64,000 nt of DNA from Isoetes taiwanensis. Lineage: Eukaryota; Streptophyta; Lycopodiopsida; Isoetales; Isoetaceae. The position numbers and the translations under genes were made by a program. This document shows, piece after piece, positions 1 to 10,989 of this stretch; the stretch's first letter is position 1; the number at the start of each line of letters is the position of its first letter. The notes beneath the pieces are model-generated. The model saw only the letters and a program-made list of their open reading frames with translations, searched no databases and was not told the origin of the DNA. The stretch is taken from contig JAJEKV010000001.1 in assembly GCA_021234155.1 (NCBI GenBank), positions 27,979,768 to 28,043,767 of the forward strand. The letters run 5' to 3'.

Positions 1-1180
1 CCTTGTAGTTTTTCTTTTCAAAGACCACACATCTTGGGCCAGAAAATAGGTTTCCCAATGGCTCTTTGGGCGGCTTTCTTGGCTTTTTTTAACTGAAAAA
101 ACCTTGGCCGTCGGATAGGGTGTTTTTGCCCAAAGGTTCGTCTCCGACGGGCCGATTTATAGAACCAGAATTAGGGATGTCCGAAAACCCTAGAGCTTGC
201 ATGCTTAGTGGATTTGCATACTGTGCTTCAAGGTTGTTGAGAGTTGGATCAAAGCAGTGGTTTTTTGGTGGAATGCAGACGTTTTTCTGTGTAGTTGCAG
301 GTGGGAATCGGTAGAACTGGAATCTGTCAGAATTGTGCATCGGCGGCTGTAAATCAGCAAGAATCGGCAGTTCAACAATTCGAAAACAATGAATTGTTTC
401 TGATTCAGGGTTTTCATTACGAGTGCAGGTACAGCTTGTTACATTGACACCTTGTCAAAACCATGTGAAAAAACGTATAAAAATATAAAAATAACCCCTG
501 TTATAATGCTAGATATACATGCAAAATGCGTATAGTATTTGACAGCCCATTGTGATGTCGCCTTTCCAAGCTTGGCCCCAAAAAATAACTTAGAAGACAT
601 CATAAGGTCTCACATACAAGCCGGTAGGGAAGATGCTCCTATGGTCAAGTACGCGGTGTGATTCATACACTCATGGTTAAAAATATACATGCAGTATCAA
701 AAATAGAAAAGGGCTAAAAGTCAACTAAGTTAGCATCCCCATTAGGGCATTCCACCCCATTGCCTTTGCCATGTGGCAGGCTAAATGCTATATAAGTCTT
801 AGGTTCGAGTTCTCATGGGGATATGCAATATGAGGATAAGCAATATAAAGCGAATGGGGCACATCAGTCAATGCCATAGAAGTCTGTGTTTGAGTTCTAG
901 TGAGGACATAGTCAATGGACCATGGCCTATTTATATAACAGTGTTGATGCAATCTTTCCGTAATAGACATATTGGTCCCTAAGTGGACTTTAAAATTATT
1001 ATTCTTTTCATATTTATAGTTTGGAAGATGGATCATAATGCTGCCTCACGTGGCATTCGTCAATGATAAAGTTTTTATGTTTCTTAGGGAGGAGCACCAT
1101 ATTTGACGTGCTTAAAGGAAGAACAAAAAGATGGACTTCGAATCTTTGTTGAATCAAAATTTTCATATGTACATTGAAGA
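1..1180. other. No recognisable gene
   Basis: Only short overlapping open frames on both strands are present, without recognisable motifs or consistent splice signals. The sequence is AT-rich and unstructured. I see nothing to annotate. Confidence 0.6.
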
Positions 1181-1290
1181 GGAGGATAACCCTCCTCTTG
1201 AGATGATTATGGCAGATAACCATCGAGGCCAGCAGGCCGAGAGGGTTATCTGCCATAATCATCGAGAGGGGACGGTCGACCTCCTTTAAA
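1181..1290. repeat. Foldback with perfect 20-bp inner inverted repeat
   Basis: The segment 1202-1221 is the exact reverse complement of 1244-1263, with a 22-base loop. The similarity continues outward less perfectly to about 1181 and 1290, giving a hairpin of about 110 bp. Short GATAATC/GATTATC motifs recur in the next 150 bp. It could be a MITE remnant or a small-RNA foldback; no target-site duplication is obvious. Confidence 0.75.
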
Positions 1291-2288
1291 CATCTGGTGG
1301 AGGCGATTATCACCATGGATCTGATAATCTCCTCAATCTCAGCCGTGGACTTGATAATCCCTCAAGAGCGATGGATTATCAGAAATAACCTCCCCTGCCA
1401 ACATGCTGATTTAACGGTGGAGATTGCTGCAATCAGATAATTGCATGACACCAAATGTTTAAGAGCTTGGAGCAAGCTCTTTCTATTGATCCATTATTTA
1501 TTTTTCCTACAACTATGGATTGCTCACAAAACTGTTCAAAGATGAGGTTCAAAGCACCCCTTTGGCACACCTTGGTTCCATCAATATAGCGCAACTATGT
1601 TCTAGACCCTTTCTTCCATGGTTTTCTATCACCAAATAGGCAAATAGACACTCACCTTAGTTCTTAAGCTATATGCACCGATTTTTGCCTAAAGTGATAA
1701 AAAACCTTAGATCTGCTAACTTAATGCACCTATTTTTACCTCAAACAGATGACTGGATACTGCTATAGGGACATACATCCATTTCTATATCTACTCCATC
1801 AGTGGAGCAGGTCTGCACCATCATTGACGCCCTATTCTTGAAAGAAACCTATGTAAATTGAATGGTTTCTACTGCTTGGAAAGATGTCTTGAAACTTGAT
1901 GCCATTGTGATCGTTTTATCAAAAGAATTCTGGCAAATTCTTATTATGCCAATGATGGAACATGCGGCATTGCTAGCGCCCTTCCCCAATGCAAATTCTG
2001 TTGAAAAGCCAGCAGATGTGAATGAATCTCCGGAAACACCAGTAATCTACACGTAGGAATCTAGAAGTTCTCAAAACACCAGGAATTTCTGGATGTAAAA
2101 ATCTAGAGCTTCTTGAGGCTAACTATTTTGATTGAAACAGGACTCATTGTTTCATCTCACTTTTATTGTTTTGACTCTCACCTCTCGGAAGCCTGATCAC
2201 TTGAAGGGCTAAGCATATAATCCCCATAGTAATTCAATTTAGGATGTAAATACGAACTGAAGACATCCTATCCTACAATGACCAAATG
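1291..2288. other. No recognisable gene
   Basis: AT-rich sequence with one 64-codon plus-strand frame (1862-2056) that shows no known motif. Nothing else is visible. Confidence 0.55.
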
Positions 2289-2439
2289 TCATATATAGGC
2301 ACGGTATAAGCATGCTTCTGATGGGAGTTGGATTTCCCAGAAATTGTTAAGTTCAAGATTCCTAAGATGTTCCATAAGAAAGAAGAGAGAAATCACAACA
2401 CTGGTAGAAGAACACATCATAATAACATCATTAGTAGAA

Positions 2440-2725
2440 GAATGTGTGCTCTTTGCACACAACAAAGCCTTGAGTTTGTTTGAAACTTCATAGGAACGGT
2501 TGCAACTTGCTTTGAAGATACCATCTGCTTGCTGTGTTTGAGAAAACGAAGAGTGATTGCAATCTTTGCGCATTTCATCAAAACGTTGTAACCAAACCTG
2601 GGAGCTTTCCTGTAAGTTATATTCTTCTCAGTAGTAGAAATTTCCTGGACAAAAAAAGCCTTCCATATGGCCATTAGTTGGCATGGTTTGATGTTATAGC
2701 CTGGGATAAAGACCTCCAAATAGGC
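2440..2725 (-). other. Unidentified exon-like blocks
   Basis: On the minus strand two neighbouring open stretches look more protein-like than their surroundings. One (about 2625-2725) reads YLEVFIPGYN and onward. The next (about 2440-2615) starts after a TTACAG acceptor-like site and reads ESSQVWLQRFDEMRKDC. The AG at the junction and the change of frame fit two exons of an intron-containing gene. I recognise no family. It could also be an old gene fragment or chance; no start, stop or further exons can be tied to it. Confidence 0.22.
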
Positions 2726-2779
2726 ACAAGTGTTGTCAACGGTGGTTTTATTTTCTGTTGCAGTTGAAACCCAAAACAG

Positions 2780-4680
2780 GTGTTAGAATTAAGAGACCTC
2801 AAGAAGGAATCTGCAATTGGTACAAAAAGTTCATGTCTACATCAATATAACCGCACTTCAAACCTCTAGGATGATAATCCATATCCTGTTCAAATGATCA
2901 TATCTAAACATTAAACGTGGCATCTTTATATCAAGTTATAATTTTTCAATATTCTCACTTAACAGAAATTTCACTTTAAGAATATCAGCCGCCTTCTCTT
3001 AATTGGGCTCGAACTTGACAAACTTAGACCATGCTGGTAATGTGTAGAGCAAGGATTAAATCTGAAATCCTATGCTAAGAACCTTCAGAAGAAAATAATA
3101 TCCAAATGCTTTGATCTTGCATAATAAATTGGATTATGCCAGCTGTATTGTACTTTGATTGCGACAATACAGTTAAGTTCTGAAATATTCAGCCCCTAAT
3201 TTAAACCAAAGGTCCAGTAAAAAGAGCTTGAAATTTGAAAACTTGGCATCCAGTATCAAGTTGTATGCTCTTGACTAGCTTCAGTTGAAGAAGATCTCCT
3301 CAATTAAAATTTTGCTGCTGTTCTTTCTTCTCTACTAGAAGAACTGACTGAATTGCGTGCAGTTAAAGAAATATTTTATAAGGAAAGTAACACTCTGAAT
3401 CAATATTTTGTAAAGAGCATGGGGTATATAAGACAAGACAGACCTTTTAGATTTTAGCTGATGCCCTTTATCCACTTCTAGAGCTCTACCATGCCTAATT
3501 TTCCCAAAAAAGTTTTCAGCTTTGTTGAAATATCAAAAGACCTAACAACATCGAACCAAGAGCAGTTTGTCTACTAAAATCACATCACAGCCAACTTTGC
3601 AGTCGCAGACTTGTTTTCGAATTGAGAATTTTTAGATCCATGAATTTAGAGTAAAGTAGTAATTTTAGTTCATTATCAAATTTCAGTTCAAGAGGTAAAA
3701 TTTCGGCAGAAACCAACCTTCAGTACCTCCCTCTAAAACTCAAAACCCCAATGCTCTTACATCTGATCGAGAATTACGCCTTGAGAGGACAAGAAACTGC
3801 ACACCTTCTAATTTTCCCACTTGCAATTTAGGCAAGTCAACTTCAAAAATCTTCCAGATTACTTGTGATTAAAATACAAGAGAGGTGCTTCGGGAAGGAA
3901 TCTATAACAATAGTAGAAGTTCCATTTCTACACAGACTAATGAGGCCTGTACACATAATGACACTAGCCACATTATGACATTTAATATTGTCAGATCAAT
4001 TTATGATATTTGGAACAATATCAATTCCTTATGTTCTGCAAACCTAACCTGGAATACTGGGACCAGCTTCACATCCTGGCGCACGAGTAAAACCAAACAA
4101 AATGAACAAGACGTTGGTGAGACGCATTCATTAATCAGAGCTGCAAGGATCTCTTGCATAGGTACAAACCGTCTTTGTACCTTCCCACTGCAGAAGAAAT
4201 GCAATTACAAGCTTCAGATATGCCATTTTTAAAACAATAAAACCAACAAGAATGTCCTTTCAAATAATACAGACAACAGTGCTAAAACAAAAGGAAGGAA
4301 GATTGTATCACAGGATACCAAAATCTGTACTGTTATTTACGAGCTTGGTATCTTTGTTGAAATTCTAGCAGACACCAAAATCTACTAAATAACAAGGTAC
4401 TTACCTCAAAGACACACTTGCCTCTTTACCAAATTGGGTAAAAGAAAGCAATGATGGTTCAGCGGAGAGTACAAAAAAGTCATCTTTATGCTGCAGAACT
4501 AGGTATTAAATTGCAGACACCATAGTATATGAGCAAAATCTGGTATGATGCCACGTGAAGAGGCAGCTTTACATTGAACCCTGCTATATATGCCAACAAG
4601 ATTCATTCAAACAATGGGGTCCGGCAGCTATCCTAGAGCAGCATGACTAAAAGCATCAGAAGAATCGTTTGCAACATAGA
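2780..4680. other. No recognisable gene
   Basis: AT-rich, with scattered short frames, the longest 115 codons at 3885-4232 (plus). None carries a recognisable motif. It may be intronic or old intergenic sequence. Confidence 0.5.
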
Positions 4681-4681
4681 A

Positions 4682-4789
4682 AAGTGGCTTTGTAAGTCAA
4701 ACCATGCAGGAGACTGAGGGAATAGGTGAGATTGCATACTCAGCAAAAATTGCAAACAAGACCAATCATGCATCATTAGAAATGGAGTA
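4682..4789 (+). pseudogene. Left part of a reading frame split by copia insertion
   Basis: An open frame starting after a TAG near 4680 runs into the copia element at 4790. It resumes in the same frame at 11181, after the duplicated GAGTA. The residues just before the break include KIANKTNHASLEMEY. No family is recognised. Frame continuity across the empty site is the only support that this was coding, so it may be a chance open frame. Confidence 0.3.
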
Positions 4790-4967
4790 TGAAGATGTGG
4801 AGTGAATATGCAGGAAGGCAAATGAGATACACGAAGTAGCTAGGTTAGTGAGTGAACTGAATAAAGCTAGAAAGGCATGACTATAGCTTTATAGTGGAGC
4901 CATGTCAGCAACATATGGCATTCTAGTCATCTAGAGAGTATGTCATAAAAAGTATAATGTGCTAACA
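4790..4967 (-). repeat. 3' LTR of the copia element (178 bp)
   Basis: Similar to 10990-11175 along its whole length, with TG...CA ends. On the element's strand it directly follows a purine-rich tract. Confidence 0.88.
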
Positions 4968-4980
4968 TCCCCCCTGATGA
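4968..4980 (-). promoter_or_regulatory. Polypurine tract of the copia element
   Basis: On the minus strand the sequence TCATCAGGGGGGA lies immediately before the 3' LTR. This is the expected plus-strand priming site. A second, similar run (ccccccctga on the plus strand) occurs at about 5048-5057. Confidence 0.7.
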
Positions 4981-5049
4981 CTAGCATGGCTAAAAACAAG
5001 AACAGTAAACTGAAAAATAGACTCTGATAGTTCAGAGGAATATTATCCC

Positions 5050-5634
5050 CCCCTGAGGATGATCATGGGGCAGCACGTGAAGAAGTTGTTTCATGCGACT
5101 GAACTGATGCCCGCCCAAGGGTTTGGTGAAGTCATCTGCAACTTGATGTTTGGTAGAACAGTAAAATAGAGAGAGGTAACCATTTTTGAGTTGCTCTTTG
5201 ATACGATGCAGTTGATAAAGGGGAACCTTAACGGTTGTTGTGTAGAAAGTCTAGACATAATTTGTCAATGTGGTACCAAAGGGATGGTCTAAACAATTCT
5301 AGGAAAAAAATCTAGCGACATATACAAACAAGAAGATTGGAAATTGACAAAGTCTAGAAAAGACAAATCTTTGCACGAGTAAACCATAGCTTGATGTGAT
5401 GTCCATGTGTTTAATAAGCAAATGCATTCTGTGATCTTTTGCATGGGCAATGGTGCCACTGTTATCGCAGTAAATGGCTGCTGGCTTGATCAGAAAGCCT
5501 AGGTCTTCAAATAAGTGTACTAACCATCTCATTTCTTGAACTGTTGTAACCAAAGCTTGGGAGAAGAACACTAACTTGTGATTTTGAGAGGATAAAGTAT
5601 AGACTAGGATCAGCTCTTGATCTCTGATATCCAA
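5050..5634 (-). pseudogene. Copia RNase H and pol C-terminus
   Basis: The minus-strand frame includes MRWLVHLFEDLGF, AAIYCDNSGTIAHAKD and a KHMDI segment, typical of Ty1/copia RNase H (the YCDN and KHIDI-like motifs). Further left, a frame with HQVADDFTKPLGG matches the usual pol end, shortly before the polypurine tract. RNase H degrades the RNA strand of the replication hybrid. The region between it and the reverse transcriptase is shortened, and stops are present. Confidence 0.75.
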
Positions 5635-5639
5635 GCTGA

Positions 5640-6195
5640 ATCAAAGAAGTATTGATCTTAATATTCCGACAGCCTCGAGTTTGTCTGAGGCCATACAAGC
5701 TTTTCTTCAACTTTCTCACATAATTGGGATAATTTTGGTCTTTGAAACCAGGTGGTTGACACATATACAGCTCTTCTTCTAGATCTCCATTTAAAAAAGC
5801 TGATTTGAAGTCCATTTGATATAGAGGCCAGCCTTTTTGTGCTGCCAAAGCTATCACTGCCTTCAATGTGTCTAATCGGACTACGGGTGCAAAACATCAT
5901 GATAATCAAAACCTTCTTTTTGTGTGAACCCTTTGGCCACTAACCTTGCTTTACGCTAAGATAGTGTGCCATCAGCATGATATTTCGTGCGAAACACCCA
6001 TCTAGCACCAATGACATTTGCTGCTATGCGTTTAGGCACTAGCTCCCATGTTCCTTGCTTATGCAGCATAGCTATTTCGTCTTGCATTGCTGTAACCCAG
6101 TGAGGGTCTTTTGCTGCTTGTATATGACTTGTATATGACTGACAGGGTCTTGAGGAGCTGATAACACTTTGGCCATGAGAACACAATTGCAATTG
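5640..6195 (-). pseudogene. Copia reverse transcriptase fragment
   Basis: Frames on the minus strand contain GTWELVPK, ARWVFRTKYHADG, GWPLYQMDFKSAFLNGDLEE and LKKSLYGLRQ, signature stretches of the Ty1/copia reverse transcriptase fingers and palm. The YVDD catalytic segment is absent, apparently deleted, and several stops interrupt the frame. This copy cannot encode an active polymerase. Confidence 0.85.
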
Positions 6196-6581
6196 ATTTG
6201 AGATAGAATATCATCCGAGTAGTTGACAGGCGGTAAGCGAGCAATTCTCTCAGACCGTCGAAGCAATGAAAGATTTGGGACAACTGTTCCCATTGGTGTT
6301 TCATCCTGAAACAATGGCAAGTCAAGTGGTGGGATATCTGACTCATACCCATCTGATTCATCATCAGCAAGGGGCTCCTCATATGCTAAAGGTTCAAAGT
6401 CATCATAGGCATTGTGAGAGACACCAATAGCAGCATTAGAAGGGGTACCAATATCAGGAATACTTGTAATATTGGTAGTGGATGAAGAGTTTCCAACCTC
6501 AAAACTAGTAGAGCGACCAGCTGGACCAACTTGACCAGCTTGAGTGGCATCTTCAATGTCAAAGGTATTTATGATGACCAT
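6196..6581 (-). pseudogene. Copia integrase-RT linker
   Basis: Part of a 169-codon minus-strand frame (6072-6581), rich in acidic residues and serine. It contains PLPLFQDETP-like and RRSERIARLPPVNYSDD segments. The RRSxRxxxxPxxY pattern is the usual copia linker just upstream of reverse transcriptase. Confidence 0.65.
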
Positions 6582-6605
6582 GTCATAATCAGCTTTGTTT
6601 GGTTG

Positions 6606-6970
6606 CTAGAACTCCTTAGAGTAGACTGCATCTTCAATAAAATGCATGCTTCGTGATGCAAACACACGTTTAGTAAGAGGATCATGGCATCTCCACCCTT
6701 TCATGTTTGTAGGATAGCCAATAAATATGACTTTAGTGGCCCTGTCAGCGAGTTTGCCTTGCTTTTGTAGGAGTTCCCTAGGAACAGTAGCAAATCCCAA
6801 GCAGCCAAATACTCTTAGATTTGATACATCTGGTTTTCTGCCATAGATAGCCTCAAATGGTGTCTTATACTTGATAGCTTGAGTGGGAGCCCTATTACAA
6901 GCGGTAGACAGCAGTTAGAACTGCCTCAGCCCAGAGTTGTGGAGGCAATTCTTTAAATTTCGGCATGTTA
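6606..6970 (-). pseudogene. Copia integrase C-terminal part
   Basis: The frame includes DRATKVIFIGYPTNMKGWR and, upstream, broken stretches resembling TPFEAIYGRKPDVSNLRVFG. These are the conserved end of Ty1/copia integrase. The zinc-binding and DDE core portions are absent. A stop interrupts the frame near 6910. Confidence 0.75.
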
Positions 6971-7514
6971 CGAGTCAAATTCATAAGTGTTTTTCTGCAG
7001 CAAGATTGAGAAACTGCAATTCTTCTTCCTCCAAGTCAATATGAGAAACTTGAGCAGTAACTTCATGAGTAGAAGAATCCTGATCTTTAACTTTCTGCTT
7101 AGATTCCTTATGTTTGAGAAATTCGGCAACATCTTTAAGAAGTTTTCTGCAATCTCTTTTGATGTGCCCCTTTTTGTTACAATACCAGCAAGAGAAGGGT
7201 TGCTTAGAGTCAGAATTAGAGGCTGTTCTAAAACTTTCCTTGGGTTCACGAGAGGAGGAAGATGTAGACGAGAATTTATCAGATGAAGAAGCTAAAGGAT
7301 TCATAGGAGGTGAAGAAATTCGAGCTTTAGAATAGAAAGAGCTTCCATCTGATCATACCTTTTTCGTTTCAGCATCTACAAGTTTCTGTTGAAGCTGAAT
7401 GGAAGTTACAGTAATTTTGTCCTGCAGTTTGTAATAGTCAATCATAGATTGATATTCACGGGGTAACCCTTGGAGAGCATACTGAATAAGAGTGATATTT
7501 GATGTATTTCCACC
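6971..7514 (-). pseudogene. Copia gag C-terminal part with zinc knuckle
   Basis: The frame 6981-7304 contains CWYCNKKGHIKRDC, a perfect CX2CX4HX4C nucleic-acid-binding knuckle of retroviral-type nucleocapsid. It is preceded by serine-rich sequence and, upstream to 7514, by a frame with TVTSIQLQQKLVDAE. The gag N-terminal part lies at 10245-10647, beyond the nested element. Confidence 0.8.
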
Positions 7515-7691
7515 TGATAGAATCCAGTGAGCTCATGAAGAATGTAAAGAAAGATGCAAGATACAAGCGCCAGCTAACCAATGCTATGGGGTGAATCAAC
7601 TAGTATGAGGCGTGACTATGGCTAATATATGGAGTGCCATGTCAGCAACAAGTGATGACTCAGCATGCACAGTCATCATCATACTCTAACA
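7515..7691 (-). repeat. 3' LTR of nested element
   Basis: 177 bp, identical to 10063-10239. On the plus strand it begins TGATAGAATCC and ends ACTCTAACA. Confidence 0.95.
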
Positions 7692-7703
7692 TCCCCCCTG
7701 ATG
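7692..7703 (-). promoter_or_regulatory. Polypurine tract of nested element
   Basis: The minus-strand sequence CATCAGGGGGGA abuts the 3' LTR. A second similar run lies near 7750. The doubled tract mirrors the arrangement in the host copia element. Confidence 0.7.
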
Positions 7704-8057
7704 ACGTGCATGGCTGAAAAACAAAACTAGAAATCCTAGGCTTAACATCCCCCCTGAGATGTTACACGTCCTGAAATTCAGCATATAAAGCAAGCTTACC
7801 CACTTAAGTAACCATGGCTGCCATTGGAACTTGGTTTTAAACCATACTCTCCTGTTCCTGTACCATTCTCGTGCCTTTGTGATGTAGACATTCACATTAC
7901 TGGTATAAGACCGAGCATGGAACTTATAACCCATATCAGCAATATATATCTTCTGTAGTGCATATCCCTTTCTCAAAAAATCTGATTCAGTGCAATGGTA
8001 GAACTCACAAATCGCATCTGATCTTAGTGACCATCTTCCAATCATATGTGCAACCAA
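7704..8057 (-). other. Unidentified open frame inside nested element
   Basis: A minus-strand frame of 123 codons (7686-8057) near the 3' end of the element, rich in aromatic and basic residues, including KAREWYRNRRVWFK. It overlaps the polypurine tract and resembles no copia domain that I recognise. It may be a decayed pol end or chance. Confidence 0.2.
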
Positions 8058-8216
8058 ATGAAATGTTTAAACACATATAAAGAGGTAGTTCTAGCTGTTG
8101 GGTACAAATCTGAGACATAGAAGCAAAATCATAAGTCTTCGCATCAAGATTCAGTCAAGGAAACTGGACAAGCAATTCTTCTTCCATATCACTGTCATCG
8201 GTAAGTGTTTCCTTCC

Positions 8217-9215
8217 TCAAATTATATGTGTCATAAAGCCCTGCAAATTGATCTGCATCATGCATAAGAATCTATGCATAAGAATCTGAATGAGGCCTGG
8301 TTGATTATTGTCACAAAACTGTGAAGGTACAACTAGATGTGACAGATCAAGCTTAGGTTCCAAAAAAAAATTATCATAGTTTTCTTGTAATATGCCCATG
8401 TCCTGTTCTGCCTTTGCGAGAATATCATTCCAAAGCTCCTTCACAACACAATAATCATTGTAGATAGTATCAAATTCACTGTCAAGACAAGGCAATTCTA
8501 ACTCTTCTGGCATAAATACTTGAATACTCTCTGAACCCAATGAAAAATACTCCAAAGTCTGATACAGATTGTGGTGATCACCTTCACAAGATCTGAAGCC
8601 TGTAATAGAATAGTGCTTGTCAATATCTATTGGTAAATGAAGAGTACCTTGGTCACGCAAAATCAACGTGCTCTTGTTACTAGCGTTACTAGCGTTGCTA
8701 GTAGCATTAAGAAGATCTGATTGGTCCAACACTTGAGCATTTCCCATATATGTAGCCTCTTCCAAAATATTTCCGAGACAATTAGAATCAGAAGAAGAAT
8801 CATGGATCTCAGGAACAGAAAGCATAAAATTAGATATCTCAGAACTAACAGTCAAAGCATGTTCATGCTTCTTTTCCTTTTTCTTTTTCTTTGTCTTTTG
8901 CTTCTTCTTCCTCTGTAACCTACACTCAATAAAATCCCAGAGTTCTTTAGAACTTGTAAATTGACCTGATACCCAGTGATGGACATGCAAATCTATTGTT
9001 GCTCGAATCAAAGCCAATGCAAGTCTGTCTCTCAACTCATACCCTTGATGATTTAGCTCTGATTTAGTAACCTGGCCATTCACAATTTCCCAAATACCTT
9101 GTACGGACAGAAGCTGTCTCATAGAAACCTCCCATTGAGGATAATTGTCATGAGCTAAGGACCTAAATCCAAAACGAACTCCTTCAAATGACAACATCTC
9201 TAACATATTAGACAA
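8217..9215 (-). CDS. Gag-like protein of non-autonomous LTR element
   Basis: An uninterrupted 332-codon frame. Residues 15-110 resemble the Ty1/copia Gag N-terminal domain: NYPQWEVSMRQLLSVQGIWEIV, then a SxELWDFIECRL-like segment. A lysine-rich stretch (about 103-118, KKKQKTKKKKKEKK) follows, then an acidic serine-rich C-terminal half. No zinc knuckle is visible and no pol follows. Gag would package the element RNA, with pol supplied in trans. The intact frame agrees with the identical LTRs. Some non-autonomous elements keep frames by chance, so function is inferred. Confidence 0.6.
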   Translation of the reverse strand: MSNMLEMLSFEGVRFGFRSLAHDNYPQWEVSMRQLLSVQGIWEIVNGQVTKSELNHQGYELRDRLALALIRATIDLHVHHWVSGQFTSSKELWDFIECRLQRKKKQKTKKKKKEKKHEHALTVSSEISNFMLSVPEIHDSSSDSNCLGNILEEATYMGNAQVLDQSDLLNATSNASNASNKSTLILRDQGTLHLPIDIDKHYSITGFRSCEGDHHNLYQTLEYFSLGSESIQVFMPEELELPCLDSEFDTIYNDYCVVKELWNDILAKAEQDMGILQENYDNFFLEPKLDLSHLVVPSQFCDNNQPGLIQILMHRFLCMMQINLQGFMTHII

Positions 9216-10050
9216 TATTTGCCCATATGTGAGAAAGAACTGACAGAATCAAAAGCCAGAGCCAACTGCCTAGCTCCTTAAGAATCGTCAAACAAGAACA
9301 ACCAACTTCCAGAAATAACAATTTCGTTCAACCAAAATTCCTTTGTGCTTTTAATGTCAGTAGCCCTAAATAGCACAATCTTGCTGCGAATCCGGCTTCC
9401 TCACAGCGAGTAAGCAGCTATCATACTAATTTCGCTGCCGCTTCTACAGAAATCGTTTTGTAAACTTTTAACAAGTCTTTTAATGCAAAAATAGAAACGC
9501 ACCTTTTCCTTTTTGTCCCAAATAAGCGACAAACCAAACAATAACTGCACCTAAACTTCAGAACCAGCAAAATATGTTCACAAAATCTAGATCCGGCCAA
9601 TCTATTTGGCACGGAACCTTCGGATCCACCAAATCAACACAGATTCCGTCCAATTTGCAAAGCTCCCAGTGTATGCAGATCCACAAATCTTCAAGAAAAT
9701 TTGTCCGATCCAAGACATCCTGTCTTATAATCACCCCTTCTTGCAAAGAAACGAACCCTAATGCTTGCAAATCGCAGCCAGTTCTTGGCTTGCCACATTC
9801 CACTAAATCTTCACTAAGAAACTGAATCCAGCTTCAAAGAAGATGTCAAGGCAAAACCGCCTTTCAGCTAATTGATCTTGCAAGAAACTCTTGCCAAGAA
9901 ATCAGCTCGAATTCCTCCGATCCAGATCCAGATTACACCAGAATGCTGCCTGTGTCAATCTGATCCAGCCCTTGAAAGCTTGGCTCCTAAAGCAAATTTT
10001 TTGCTGATCAAAACCAGATCGATCCTACACTCTCTTCCTTCTTCATGTAG

Positions 10051-10062
10051 GCTCTGATACCA
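10051..10062 (-). promoter_or_regulatory. tRNA-iMet primer-binding site of nested element
   Basis: The minus strand reads TGGTATCAGAGC directly after the 5' LTR end. This is complementary to the 3' end of plant initiator methionine tRNA. Confidence 0.93.
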
Positions 10063-10239
10063 TGATAGAATCCAGTGAGCTCATGAAGAATGTAAAGAAA
10101 GATGCAAGATACAAGCGCCAGCTAACCAATGCTATGGGGTGAATCAACTAGTATGAGGCGTGACTATGGCTAATATATGGAGTGCCATGTCAGCAACAAG
10201 TGATGACTCAGCATGCACAGTCATCATCATACTCTAACA
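10063..10239 (-). repeat. 5' LTR of nested element
   Basis: 177 bp, identical to 7515-7691, followed on the plus strand by the CCACC duplication. Confidence 0.95.
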
Positions 10240-10244
10240 CCACC

Positions 10245-10647
10245 TGCTGCAAAATATTGCTCCCTCAATCCTTTGAATTGTTGCATATAATCTCTCATGT
10301 TAGTGCAATCTGTCAACCTTAAGTTGTCCATCTTACTTTGAATATTAAGCTGCTCCTTCACCTGCTTGAGTACAACTTTGATGCAAGAAAGCAAGAGCTG
10401 CAGAGAAGGATGTATAGACTCTCAAATCCCTCTAAAAATCTGTGCGTATGCAGGTTTTGAGATGATTCCATGCTTTAAAATCCTTCTGCTTTTCATCAGG
10501 AGTGGTAGGATTCCAAGTTGACAGGAAAACATCACCTAAATCTCTGAGATTAAGGTTAGTTTCAAAGGCATCTCTCCAGGTAAAATAATTGTCAATCTCC
10601 CGTACAGGGTGGATGAAATATTTCCAGGGAGTTGCATTGGTAGACAT
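10245..10647 (-). pseudogene. Copia gag N-terminal part
   Basis: Frame 10432-10647 starts MSTNATPWKYF and includes DNYFTWRDAFETNLNLRDLGD, typical of the copia Gag N-terminal domain. A further 180 bp to the left continues gag-like sequence with stops. It was contiguous with 6971-7514 before the nested insertion. Confidence 0.65.
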
Positions 10648-10989
10648 TTTCGGTAGATGCAGAGCAAGAAGATGTAGAGATCCAGATCAAACAAACAACA
10701 GATCCGATGGAAATTTCAAAGGTCCACCCGGGTGGACAATCCGGCAGTTCTACCTGGCTTCAAAATATTTGGTCACGAACAAAAGCGTCGGACGACAATT
10801 TTGGCAATCAAACAAAAAAAAATGGATAAAATAGTCGACCAAGATAGTCGACGGCAATTTTAGACTTGTTCTGAACTCGCGGCGCGATTCAGACCCGATC
10901 TTCCACCAATGCATGCAAATACTTGCAAGCAAAATTGATTCGACTTCCTCTCTTCGATCAGGCCCAACAGCTTGTCCTGATCCCTACCA
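10648..10989 (-). other. 5' leader of the copia element
   Basis: Between gag start and 5' LTR on the minus strand. Immediately after the LTR it reads TGGTAGGGATCAGG, which looks like a mutated initiator-Met primer site. No frame of interest. Confidence 0.5.

Larger units (their letters stand above)
7515..10239 (-). mobile_element. Young non-autonomous LTR element nested in copia gag
   Basis: Two 177-bp LTRs (7515-7691, 10063-10239) appear identical base for base and are flanked by the 5-bp duplication CCACC (7510-7514, 10240-10244). On the minus strand the 5' LTR is followed directly by TGGTATCAGAGC (initiator-Met primer site) and the 3' LTR is preceded by a G-rich polypurine tract. The 2.37-kb interior has one 332-codon gag-like frame and no protease, integrase or reverse transcriptase. 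It therefore needs enzymes from another copia element. The shared internal LTR motif with its host suggests a relative of that host. Confidence 0.93.
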
